From Lachnospiraceae bacterium (GTDB lineage Bacteria > Bacillota > Clostridia > Lachnospirales > Lachnospiraceae): a DNA stretch of 33,625 bases. This document shows, piece after piece, positions 15,616 to 24,127 of this stretch. The stretch is taken from positions 1-33,625 of the forward strand of contig JAAWOG010000042.1 of assembly GCA_022799355.1 (NCBI GenBank), read 5' to 3'. How positions within the stretch are numbered: the first letter of the stretch is position 1; each line of letters begins with the position of its first letter. The notes beneath the pieces were generated by a model. It had not been told where the DNA came from. It searched no databases and saw only the letters and a list, made by a program, of their open reading frames with translations. A program made the position numbers and the translations under genes.

Positions 15616-16350
15616 ATGGCAGGATATGCAATACTTTCGGATATTCATGGAAATTTGTATGCCCTGGAGGCGGTAGCAAGGGATATTGCCGCTTTTGAGG
15701 TGGAAGGGATAATATTGCTTGGCGATCTGATTGATTATGGGATGCAGTCCAATGAGGTGGTGGAGTATCTGCAGGACAGACTTGGATATAAAATATTCTG
15801 CAATATCTGGGGGAATCATGAGAGAGCGATTATGCTTTCGGATTTTCAGAGATTTTCTTCCAAGCGGGGAGAAGAATCTGCCAGACACACCGCAGGTGCT
15901 CTTACGGATAGAACAAAATACTATCTGGATAAAGAGATGCGTCACGAAGGCAGTTATGCATTTTCGTTGGATGGACTGAATTGTCTGGCGGTGCATGGTT
16001 CGGCGGAGGATGTTTACTGGAAATCCGTATTTCCGGATGCCCTATGCGGGGATTACAGGGAATATGATCTTGTATTTTCAGGGCATTCTCACTATCCTCA
16101 TGTTTTTACGAAATTTTATGACACAAATGATAAAGCGATGCGGAACAGGCATGCAGTGATGTTTGTGAATCCGGGATCGGTGGGGCAGCCCAGAAACCAT
16201 AATCCGCATGCGCAGTATATGATCTTTGACAGTGTGGACAGAAGCGTAAATATACGTTGTGTACCGTATGATGTGGAAGCGGCGATGAAGCTGTTTGACG
16301 GCTTGTCAGTAGATGTGTTCTACAGAGACAGATTACTTAAAGGTATATAA
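15616..16350 (+). CDS. Metallophosphoesterase (YfcE/MJ0936-like)
   Basis: This 244-residue calcineurin-like phosphoesterase carries the expected metal motifs in order: SDIHGN near the N terminus, LLGDLIDYG, WGNHE, AVHGS and FSGHSHYP, followed by the closing NPGSVGQPR. It is cytoplasmic and needs two metal ions. Family members hydrolyse phosphodiesters or phosphomonoesters. In this operon it may clear a CDP-linked intermediate or trim a sugar phosphate, but the substrate is not evident. Start ATG 15616 follows AGGAAGGAAAAG. Confidence 0.88.
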   Translation: MAGYAILSDIHGNLYALEAVARDIAAFEVEGIILLGDLIDYGMQSNEVVEYLQDRLGYKIFCNIWGNHERAIMLSDFQRFSSKRGEESARHTAGALTDRTKYYLDKEMRHEGSYAFSLDGLNCLAVHGSAEDVYWKSVFPDALCGDYREYDLVFSGHSHYPHVFTKFYDTNDKAMRNRHAVMFVNPGSVGQPRNHNPHAQYMIFDSVDRSVNIRCVPYDVEAAMKLFDGLSVDVFYRDRLLKGI

Positions 16351-16368
16351 AGCGGAAGGGGAAAAGGA

Positions 16369-17379
16369 TTGAAGAAATTATATGTGGTCAGCGGCGTAAC
16401 GGGAATGACGGGAAATGAACTGGTGCGTCAGCTTTTGAAAGATAAATCAAGTGATAATTATATTATTGGGTTTGATAATTTTTATGCTTCTTCGTTAGAG
16501 ACGGTAAAAGACTGCCTTTCGGATCGGAGATTTGAGTTTTTTGAATATGATATCAATGATAAAACGCAGATGGACCTGGTTGAAAGCAGAGTAAAAGGGC
16601 TGAGAGCCGATTTTGGTGAAATTATTTATATCAATTGTGCCGCAGTAGTGCATACGGAACATTTTTATCATGTGCATGAGACGTTTGAAACGAATGTTCT
16701 GGGAATGAAAAATTTTCTTGAACAGGCAATGAGAACAGGGGCACAGAAATATATTAACTGTTCTACTTCGGAAGTTTATTCTATGAATTCCTGGAATGAA
16801 AACGGCGGGGTGAAAGAAAGCGATTATATTACGATGGCAGATGCGGAGCACAGTCAGCGCACCAGTTATGCCACAGGAAAGCTTCTCACGGAATTTTTTA
16901 TGAAGGATGCGGTGGAGAGAGGCAGAATACTTGGATGTTCCATTCGGTTTGCCAATGTGTACAGCAAAAATGAACGTTATCCGAAACATATCATTCCTTT
17001 TATTATTGACAGTTTTCAGAGAGACGGGAAAGTGGTGCTTCTGGAAAACAGCAGAAAAAACAGGCGGACTTTCCTCCACAATTATGACAGCTGCAGCGCG
17101 GTACTTGCTCTGGCGGGGACCGACAGTGCGCTGGACGGCAGTGTCTACAATGTGGCAACGGATGAAGAGATATCGATTATAGATCTGGCAAAATTATGCG
17201 CAGAAAAGATGGGAATCGATGATCCGGTCATAGAGTTTAGCGGCTATCGGGAGTCTGATCCGGAGAGAAGGCTTTTATCTACCGAAAAGATCAGGGCGAG
17301 AACGGACTGGAAGCCGGTCGTGGATTTGAAAAAAGGGCTGGAAGAGTGTATTGTGAATTACCTTTCAGCAAAGGAGTGA
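16369..17379 (+). CDS. Extended SDR: nucleotide-sugar epimerase/dehydratase-like
   Basis: This 336-residue enzyme has the NAD(P) motif GVTGMTG at 9-15, the Ser of NCSTSEVYSMN, and the catalytic YATGK at 167-171. It ends with the usual SDR helix set (DPERRLLSTEKIRARTDWKP). Such enzymes change a nucleotide sugar by epimerisation, 4,6-dehydration or reduction. A reducing role on a phosphonate carbonyl is less likely but possible given the operon. The start appears to be TTG 16369, because the Rossmann strand begins immediately (KKLYVVSGVTG) and AAGGGGAAAAGG is placed correctly. Confidence 0.87.
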   Translation: MKKLYVVSGVTGMTGNELVRQLLKDKSSDNYIIGFDNFYASSLETVKDCLSDRRFEFFEYDINDKTQMDLVESRVKGLRADFGEIIYINCAAVVHTEHFYHVHETFETNVLGMKNFLEQAMRTGAQKYINCSTSEVYSMNSWNENGGVKESDYITMADAEHSQRTSYATGKLLTEFFMKDAVERGRILGCSIRFANVYSKNERYPKHIIPFIIDSFQRDGKVVLLENSRKNRRTFLHNYDSCSAVLALAGTDSALDGSVYNVATDEEISIIDLAKLCAEKMGIDDPVIEFSGYRESDPERRLLSTEKIRARTDWKPVVDLKKGLEECIVNYLSAKE

Positions 17380-17403
17380 CAGGGAAAGTTGTGGGGGAAA
17401 AAG

Positions 17404-18177
17404 ATGAAGGTTGCTGTGATTACTGTGGCAGGCGTATCCAGTCGGTTTAACACAGGGATAGAGGAAGAGAAAAAATGTCTGAAAGCCATATATACGGAAG
17501 GAGATGTGCAGGACACGCTGCTTTTTCACTTATTGAAAAAGTGTGGTTTTGCAGACCGGATCATTGTGGTCGGCGGTTATAAATTTGAGGATCTTAAGCA
17601 GTATATAGCAGAGCAGGTTTCGGAAAAGGAGAAAGAAAAGATCAGGCTTCTTTATAATGAATGCTATGCGGGACTGACATCCGGTTACAGCCTGTATCTG
17701 GGACTGGAAGAGGCGTTTCGGTCTTCTGAACCGGACGAGATAGTCTTTGCGGAAGGCGATCTGGATATAGATGATGATTCTTTTGCGGAAGCGGTAAATG
17801 CTGCAGGGAATGTCCTTACATATCAGTGCAGGCCGATTCGGGCAAGCAGGGATGTTCTTTTATATCAGGATGGAAACGGTGCATATAAATATCTTTTCAG
17901 CAGTGCACACGGGCTGCTGCAGATACAGGAACCTTTTTCAGGGATTTATAATTCCGGGCAGCTCTGGAAGTTTGCGGACATGGAAAAACTGAAGATGGCA
18001 AACAGGGCTTTTTATGAAAAAGATAAAAGTGAGACAAATCTGTTGATCATACAGGAGTATATTGACCGCATCCCACAGGAAGAAATAAGGACAGCCTGTC
18101 TGAGGCAATGGACGAATTGTAATACCCGTGAGGACTATAAAAAAATCAGGGAACGCTGGAGGGGAGAAGAAAGATGA
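17404..18177 (+). CDS. LicC/PntC-like nucleotidyltransferase
   Basis: The 257-residue protein has the fold of the NTP-transferase family that includes phosphocholine cytidylyltransferase LicC and 2-aminoethylphosphonate cytidylyltransferase PntC. It starts MKVAVITVAGVSSRFN, a variant of the usual AAGxGxR loop, continues with KKCLKAIY, and carries the acidic metal site AEGDLDIDDD. With PEP mutase three genes upstream, the likely job is to activate a phosphonate or phosphate ester with CTP. Start ATG 17404 follows GGGGGAAAAAG; the TTG at 17389 is a less likely start. It shares ATGA with the next gene. There is no aminotransferase domain, unlike several fused PntC proteins. Confidence 0.8.
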   Translation: MKVAVITVAGVSSRFNTGIEEEKKCLKAIYTEGDVQDTLLFHLLKKCGFADRIIVVGGYKFEDLKQYIAEQVSEKEKEKIRLLYNECYAGLTSGYSLYLGLEEAFRSSEPDEIVFAEGDLDIDDDSFAEAVNAAGNVLTYQCRPIRASRDVLLYQDGNGAYKYLFSSAHGLLQIQEPFSGIYNSGQLWKFADMEKLKMANRAFYEKDKSETNLLIIQEYIDRIPQEEIRTACLRQWTNCNTREDYKKIRERWRGEER

Positions 18178-19358
18178 AAGGATTGCAGGAAAGGCTGCAG
18201 ATGATAGAGCAGCATGTAAAAGAGAATAAAGTTACGGTGATGATCATTGGGCTTGGCAGTGTGGGAACGTATCTGCTTGATTATCTGGTAAGCAGTAATG
18301 ATCCGGCGATGCGTATCGTAGTTGCGGGAAGAAATTATGAAAAGATGGAGAAAAATGTCAATATTGTAAGGGTAGCTGGGCTGATTCGCGGGCTGAATAA
18401 ATCCCGTATCGATATAGAATCAGGGGTTGACCTGACGGACACAGAGTCGATTCGGAGGGCTGTTGAGAAATACGAGCCGGATTTTATTGTGAATTCCAGC
18501 AGGGCATATCCGGGATTGAAGTACGGCAGTATCAGTTGGACAAATATCCGTGCTTATGGGATCTGGAGCCCGCTTGCGATACGTTTTACAAAAAATATTA
18601 TGGAAGCCTGTGAGGAGGCGGACACAAATGCGATAGTGATCAATACTTCTTATTCTGATGCGGTTATCCCATGGCTTAAAAGTGCGGGAGAGGCTTATCC
18701 TGACTTTGGCTCAGGCAATCTGAATCATCTTGTGCCCAGGATTAAATTTGCAGCGGCGAAGATGCTGGATGTGGAAGATTTCTGGAATGTGGATGTGATG
18801 TTTGCGGCAGGGCATTTCCATGATGTCTGTATCAGCAAGGAAGGTCAGGCAGAGGGTGTGGAACTGCCAATAAAAGTGTACTACAGAGGCGAAGAAAAGA
18901 ATTTGCCCAAAGAAGAAATATTTGCGGCGTGTAAGATTGCGATGCCGGTGGATGCCCAGAGGAATATGATGAATGCTTCCAGCAATTACCGGATAATCAG
19001 GGCTGTGATAGAGGCGGTCAGGACAGGGGAGGACCAGAGGATATTTTCACCGGGAGCATTTGGAAATATAGGCGGTTATCCGGTGCTGGTTGGCAGCAGA
19101 AACGGAAGGATGGAGGCATGGATTGATGAGTCGGTATTTGGCTTTGAGGAGATGGAGAGGGCAAACAGGGAATCCATGGCTCTTGATGGGATAGAAGATG
19201 TCAGGGAAGGAAGGCTGTATTATACGGATGCGCTGATTGAAAAGGTAAAAAGAGCTTTTGGAGCAGAACTTCCGAAATTTGTGGAATATGAGAAGATTGA
19301 AGAAGTGGCGGAATTGATTGTTGAGGAAATCATTTTGCCGCAGATCGGGAAAGAATAG
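18174..19358 (+). CDS. NAD(P)-binding Rossmann dehydrogenase-like protein, unassigned
   Basis: This 394-residue protein begins with a clear dinucleotide-binding strand (VTVMIIGLGSVGTYLLDYLV) and an arginine-containing second strand end (IVVAGRNYEKM), pointing to NADP. It then follows a saccharopine-dehydrogenase-like plan: DLTDTESIRRAVEKYEPD, then FIVNSSRAYPG. I do not recognise the exact family. It is coupled to the nucleotidyltransferase gene by a 4-nt overlap. Enzymes in such positions often reduce or oxidise the compound that is then activated. Reduction of phosphonoacetaldehyde to 2-hydroxyethylphosphonate is one testable idea, but there is no direct motif evidence for it. Confidence 0.65.
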   Translation: MKGLQERLQMIEQHVKENKVTVMIIGLGSVGTYLLDYLVSSNDPAMRIVVAGRNYEKMEKNVNIVRVAGLIRGLNKSRIDIESGVDLTDTESIRRAVEKYEPDFIVNSSRAYPGLKYGSISWTNIRAYGIWSPLAIRFTKNIMEACEEADTNAIVINTSYSDAVIPWLKSAGEAYPDFGSGNLNHLVPRIKFAAAKMLDVEDFWNVDVMFAAGHFHDVCISKEGQAEGVELPIKVYYRGEEKNLPKEEIFAACKIAMPVDAQRNMMNASSNYRIIRAVIEAVRTGEDQRIFSPGAFGNIGGYPVLVGSRNGRMEAWIDESVFGFEEMERANRESMALDGIEDVREGRLYYTDALIEKVKRAFGAELPKFVEYEKIEEVAELIVEEIILPQIGKE

Positions 19359-19380
19359 TCCGGGTATGGGAAAAGGACAT

Positions 19381-20481
19381 ATGAAAAGAATATTTTTTAT
19401 TATCAACAGCTATTCCTGGGGAGGCGGGGCAGAGGCGCTGCTGACATTGATTGTAAATCATTTGAACCCGGAAAAATATGAGATCGGCATCATGGAGATT
19501 ATTCATGCGGATGTTAAGAAAGAGCCCGTAAGCAGCAATATTAAATTGTATCCATATTATACATTGGCAGACGCGCCGGATCGAAAGGCAAGAATGTATT
19601 ATGTTTATCATGAGTGGGACAGGGTAATCAGGGAATATATACCGCAGGATTATGATCTGTATGTTTCTTTCAATTATTTGAAGCCGTCTTTTTTACTGCC
19701 TCCCGGCAAAAAATGTATCGCATGGATTCACGGGGATGTTTATGATCTGGCAGCAGATGATAAAACCGAAGAGAGGCAGCTGCAGAATGAAGCGTTTTAC
19801 AAAGCTGACAGGATAGTGACGATCAGCGATATTACAACCGAGTCTGTTAAAGAGCTGTTTCCGGAACATAAGAATAAAATTCAGGTGCTATACAACGGGA
19901 TAGATATTGCTAAAGTTCGTGAAAAGGCACTGGAACGGACAGACGTTAAGTTAAAGCATCCGGCGGTTATGGCGGTGGGAAGGCTGGATGAAAATAAAAA
20001 TCCGCTCAGAATGCTTCGTATATTTGAGAAGCTGCATAAAAGGATGCCGGAAGTTCACCTGTATTATCTGGGATACGGGAAACTTGCGGAAGACGTTTCA
20101 GAACAGAGTATCGAATATGGCATCGAAGAAAATGTACATTTACTTGGATATTACGATAATCCTTTTCCGATTATGGCACAATGTGACGCAGTGGGGATGT
20201 TTTCCATAGCGGAAGGGTTTCCAATGGCATTGCTTGAGTCCGTGGCGCTGGATAAGCCTTTTGTGTCCTCGGTCATTGGCGGGGCAAGGATCCTTGCAAA
20301 TGATGGACAGTGCGGAAGAGTGGTGGAGACAGATGATGAGGCGGCGGCGGCTTTTGTGGAATTATTGCAGGAAAATAAAAGTGAGCAGAGCAGGAAATGC
20401 AGGGAATCTATAAGCAGATTCGGGTTGGGCGAGTATATCGGACGGATTGAGAAGTTGTTTGATGAAGTATTGGGGGAATAA
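19381..20481 (+). CDS. GT4 family glycosyltransferase
   Basis: The 366-residue GT-B protein opens with RIFFIINSYSWGGGAEALL, the glycine-rich acceptor loop of GT4 enzymes. It has IVTISDITTESVKELFP and NGIDIAKV in the middle, and the donor-site motif EGFPMALLE (E-x7-E) near the C terminus. It transfers a sugar from a nucleotide donor with retention. Start ATG 19381 is preceded by AAAAGGACAT; ATG 19366, five codons upstream, is also possible. The donor and acceptor sugars are unknown. Confidence 0.9.
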   Translation: MKRIFFIINSYSWGGGAEALLTLIVNHLNPEKYEIGIMEIIHADVKKEPVSSNIKLYPYYTLADAPDRKARMYYVYHEWDRVIREYIPQDYDLYVSFNYLKPSFLLPPGKKCIAWIHGDVYDLAADDKTEERQLQNEAFYKADRIVTISDITTESVKELFPEHKNKIQVLYNGIDIAKVREKALERTDVKLKHPAVMAVGRLDENKNPLRMLRIFEKLHKRMPEVHLYYLGYGKLAEDVSEQSIEYGIEENVHLLGYYDNPFPIMAQCDAVGMFSIAEGFPMALLESVALDKPFVSSVIGGARILANDGQCGRVVETDDEAAAAFVELLQENKSEQSRKCRESISRFGLGEYIGRIEKLFDEVLGE

Positions 20482-20486
20482 GTGAG

Positions 20487-21575
20487 ATGTATACTCCTAA
20501 AGAATTTGAGAAGGCGGTCAAGGAAAGCAACGGCCTGGTATGTTACGGAACAGGGAAACGGTTTTTACGGTTTATAGAGCACTATTCCGAATCAGATATA
20601 TTACAGCGTCTCTTGTATTGTGTAGATAAGAACAAAGATTTACATGGTAAAAATCTGGAAATAAAAGGCAGGAGCATTCCAATCCGGTCATTTCAGGCAT
20701 TTCAGGATATCAGAGAACAGAATATTGTTCTGTTGATCACGAATCTTTACTATGATCAGGTATTGGATGATTTGAAAGAAAAAGGATATTTAGATGGAAT
20801 ACAATATTATTGTTTTACACATTTATACGGAATGTTGTTAGAAGAAAATGCGATGAAAAAAAGTATTCCTTCGGATATCCGTATCACTTCAGAACCTGTT
20901 ATTCCGAAGAAGATTCATTACTGCTGGTTCGGGGAAGCACCTGTTCCGGATAAATACAGAAAATGGATGGAGAGCTGGGAGAAATTTTGCCCGGATTATG
21001 AAATCATTCGATGGGATGAAAGCAACTATGATATTAAAAAGAATACATATATGTATGAAGCTTATCAGTGCAAAAAATGGGGTTTTGTACCGGATTATGC
21101 CAGATTGGATATTATTTATGAACATGGGGGGATTTATTTAGATACGGATGTGGAGTTAGTGGCTAATCTGGATGATATGCTGTATCAGGAGGCATATGTC
21201 GGATTTGAGAGGGAGGAGAATATCAATTTAGGATTGGGGTTTGGAGCAAAGAAAGGTATGCCTGTTATAGCTGAAATGAGAGAATTTTATAAAAAAAGAC
21301 ATTTTATTGATAAGAGTGGGAATGCTGATTTGACAGCGAGTCCAGTATATCAGACAGGATTTCTTCTTGAAAAAGGCCTAATTTTGAATGGTGAATACCA
21401 AAGAATCGGGGATCTGGTTGTATATCCGGAAAAGATGCTCAGCGGGAAATGCCCATATACCAGACGTGTGCAACTTACATCATATACGAAATCTATTCAT
21501 CATTATGAGGCAACATGGGCTGATGATACATGGAAGATGCGCAATGAATTGTTTGAGCGGGAGATGAACAGTTAA
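20487..21575 (+). CDS. GT32-like glycosyltransferase with N-terminal Rossmann-like module
   Basis: Residues 10-115 of this 362-residue protein carry the PglD-like module (GLVCYGTGKRFLRFIEHY, LLYCVDKNKDLHGKN). From about residue 137 the catalytic domain starts with PKKIHYCWFGEAPVPDKY. It reads on through FVPDYARLDIIYEHGGIYLD with the metal motif DTD at 219-221, the signature of the sugar-binding DxD family (GT32, Och1/capsule type). It acts in the cytoplasm on a nucleotide sugar. It begins 5 nt after the GT4 stop codon, with GGGGGAATAAGTGAG as ribosome site. Confidence 0.88.
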   Translation: MYTPKEFEKAVKESNGLVCYGTGKRFLRFIEHYSESDILQRLLYCVDKNKDLHGKNLEIKGRSIPIRSFQAFQDIREQNIVLLITNLYYDQVLDDLKEKGYLDGIQYYCFTHLYGMLLEENAMKKSIPSDIRITSEPVIPKKIHYCWFGEAPVPDKYRKWMESWEKFCPDYEIIRWDESNYDIKKNTYMYEAYQCKKWGFVPDYARLDIIYEHGGIYLDTDVELVANLDDMLYQEAYVGFEREENINLGLGFGAKKGMPVIAEMREFYKKRHFIDKSGNADLTASPVYQTGFLLEKGLILNGEYQRIGDLVVYPEKMLSGKCPYTRRVQLTSYTKSIHHYEATWADDTWKMRNELFEREMNS

Positions 21576-21605
21576 ATATTATATTAGTTGGGATGGAGAA
21601 TCTGA

Positions 21606-24098
21606 ATGAAACGATATAAGAAAAAGGAAATACTGGAAACGGTAGATTTATTGATCGAAGGCAATAATTATATTGCAAATAGCTGTCAGGCGAATAATAA
21701 AGAAAATACTATGGAAATTCTGAGCCAGTGTCAGGAGATGGCAATATTATTGGGAAACTGCCTGGAGACATTTGGAGATTCAGGAATAGCATTAGTCCCT
21801 GTATTGGAAGATTATTGTGAAAAAATATATCAGTTCAGTCAGAGTTTATCAGATGAGTTTATATGCAGAAAGATAGCAAAACAGATGACGAGACAGTTGT
21901 CAGGTTTAAAAGTAAATATCATAGATCAAATTCCGGAAGATAAAATAGAAATTGTTTTTTTACCTTATAAAGCATCTATGTGGGATTCGCTGGAGAGCGT
22001 ATGGAGAGCGGCGGCTGAAGATCCGGAATGTGATGCGTATGTAGTGCCGATTCCCTATTATGAGAGGGATTCTCAGGGGGAACTTGCAGTTATGCATTAT
22101 GAGGGGGAACAGTTTCCGAAGGATGTGCCGGTAGTGCATTATATGGATTATAATCTGGCGGAGAGAAGGCCGGATGTGGCATTTATACATAATCCGTATG
22201 ATCAGTATAATTATGTAACCAGTATTCATCCAGCGTATTATGTTCCGGAATTAAAAAAATACGTGGGGAAAGTAGCATATATTCCGTATTTCGTATCTCC
22301 GGAACCGAATCCGGACAGCTTGGAAGCACAGAAACAAAAGAAAGGTTTTGTGGTAAAACCAGGAGTGACGGATACGGATCTGGTTTTTGTGCAGTCAGAA
22401 GATATGAAGAGACTGTATGTGAATATTCTGGAAAAAGAAATTCCGAATATAAGCAGAAAATATTGGGAGGATAAGATTTTCGGTTTGGGTTCTCCGAAGC
22501 TGGATCGTGTTCATAGTGTAAAAAGAAATGATGATCTTCTTTCTGGAGAATGGCACTCTATCATTTATGATGGCGCTGGGAATCGTAAAAAGGTTATTTT
22601 TTATAATACAAGTCTGCATGATCTGCTTAATCAGGAAAATATGATGGAAAAGATAGCGGATACACTGACATTTTTTAGGGAAAGGAAAGACTGCGCTTTA
22701 TGGTGGAGGCCTCATCCATTGTATGAATCGACGCTTGCGTCTATGAGACCGGAATGGTTATCGACATATAATAAGATTGTGGAAGAATATAAGAAGGAAG
22801 GGTGGGGGATTTTTGATACAGGAGAAGATCTTGACTGGGCAATTGCTGAAACGGACGCTTATTATGGAGATGGGAGTTCGGTTGTGCAGTTATACAAAGA
22901 AGCGGAGAAACCTGTATTATATCAGGATACCAGAGTGAAGAACTCCGTGGAGGAAGATGTCGAGATTCCGATATGGCCATGTGCTTTCTGTGTGGATGGG
23001 GATGATATATGGTTTGTGCATGGAAAGATGAATGTGTTGATGCGATATAATATGAGGGAAAATTATACTTATATTGTGGGAAAGGTTCCAAATGAGAAAG
23101 ATTTTCAGGATTGTTTATACGCAGGAATGTATAAATGGAAGAACAGGATTTATTTAATTCCCTTTTTAGCAAGAGAAATAGCTATTTTTGATGTAAAAAC
23201 GAAACAATTTAATAAAATAGTTGTTGATAGCATAGAAGATTTTAACAATATGGCGTTGTTTGGAAAGGTTTATTCAAAAGAAAGAAATTTATATTGTATA
23301 CCAAGTTATTATAGTTCAATCGTTAAAATCGATATGGAAACCGAAAAATTAGATTATATATTTGTTGGTAGCAAAACGGAACCTATTAATGACAGTACGC
23401 AAATTGAAGATAAAATAATTGGAATATATTTCTGTACAAATAGGGCATTGGTGTTGAATACAGTTAATGATACGATATCATTAATAAAATTGGGAAAAGG
23501 AAGTAGAAAGTTCAGAAATATGGCAAGTACGAATAATGCTGTTTATTTATATGATCAGGCTGAGTGTTCTATAGTAAAGGTGGAAAAAGACAATTATTTA
23601 CAAGGAATTGTTTGTGGAAAACTGGAAAGTGAGGGGGTTGGGATGGTTGCTGTTGGAGAAGATGAGATTATAATTGATCCCTCAAGTACCTCTGTAATGT
23701 GGATAATGAATGGTAATGGAGAAACAGTGACTAAGATAGATGAAAAAAAAGAAGTTGCAAAAAGTAGCTTAGGTTTTAGATATTATAGAGGGCTTCAAGG
23801 AAATGGCTTAATTGACGGGAGTATATTTTATTTTTTTATGCCAGCGTATTCGATGTATCAATTTGAGGGAAGAATTATAAAAAAAAGATTTACCATGTCG
23901 TTAAATAAAAATGTACTTAACGAGTTAATGAATATAATGCAATGTCAGGATGAAATAAGTGGCGAGAATGAGTTGAATAAATTATCTATTTGGACAGATA
24001 GACTGATCATAAATCAGGAGAAAAATGAAAATTTAACTGAGAAAATAGGCGGAAATATTTACGGAAAAGTGAGAGAAGAGAGAATAAATCCATTATAG
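21606..24098 (+). CDS. TagF-like CDP-glycerol glycerophosphotransferase-type enzyme with propeller-like C-terminal region
   Basis: The 830-residue protein has a short helical lead. Residues 115-460 then resemble the CDP-glycerol:poly(glycerophosphate) glycerophosphotransferase family, with VFLPYKASMWDSLESVW, RPHP at 368-371, and DGSSVV starting at 422, in the place of the family's SS donor motif. The region from about 465 to 780 is unrelated. It consists of repeated short beta-strand units (CVDGDDIWFVHGKMNVLMRY, KWKNRIYLIPF, SKERNLYCIPSYYSSIVKID) and is probably a beta-propeller for binding. A CDP-linked polyol or CMP-phosphonate would be the likely donor. C. difficile has an enzyme of this family in its flagellin glycan locus. 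Base composition changes from moderate to strongly AT-rich near 23.1 kb, just inside the propeller part, so the gene may be a recombinant. Confidence 0.82.
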   Translation: MKRYKKKEILETVDLLIEGNNYIANSCQANNKENTMEILSQCQEMAILLGNCLETFGDSGIALVPVLEDYCEKIYQFSQSLSDEFICRKIAKQMTRQLSGLKVNIIDQIPEDKIEIVFLPYKASMWDSLESVWRAAAEDPECDAYVVPIPYYERDSQGELAVMHYEGEQFPKDVPVVHYMDYNLAERRPDVAFIHNPYDQYNYVTSIHPAYYVPELKKYVGKVAYIPYFVSPEPNPDSLEAQKQKKGFVVKPGVTDTDLVFVQSEDMKRLYVNILEKEIPNISRKYWEDKIFGLGSPKLDRVHSVKRNDDLLSGEWHSIIYDGAGNRKKVIFYNTSLHDLLNQENMMEKIADTLTFFRERKDCALWWRPHPLYESTLASMRPEWLSTYNKIVEEYKKEGWGIFDTGEDLDWAIAETDAYYGDGSSVVQLYKEAEKPVLYQDTRVKNSVEEDVEIPIWPCAFCVDGDDIWFVHGKMNVLMRYNMRENYTYIVGKVPNEKDFQDCLYAGMYKWKNRIYLIPFLAREIAIFDVKTKQFNKIVVDSIEDFNNMALFGKVYSKERNLYCIPSYYSSIVKIDMETEKLDYIFVGSKTEPINDSTQIEDKIIGIYFCTNRALVLNTVNDTISLIKLGKGSRKFRNMASTNNAVYLYDQAECSIVKVEKDNYLQGIVCGKLESEGVGMVAVGEDEIIIDPSSTSVMWIMNGNGETVTKIDEKKEVAKSSLGFRYYRGLQGNGLIDGSIFYFFMPAYSMYQFEGRIIKKRFTMSLNKNVLNELMNIMQCQDEISGENELNKLSIWTDRLIINQEKNENLTEKIGGNIYGKVREERINPL

Positions 24099-24127
24099 CA
24101 TTATGTATCGTGAAAGGCGGAGAAGAG

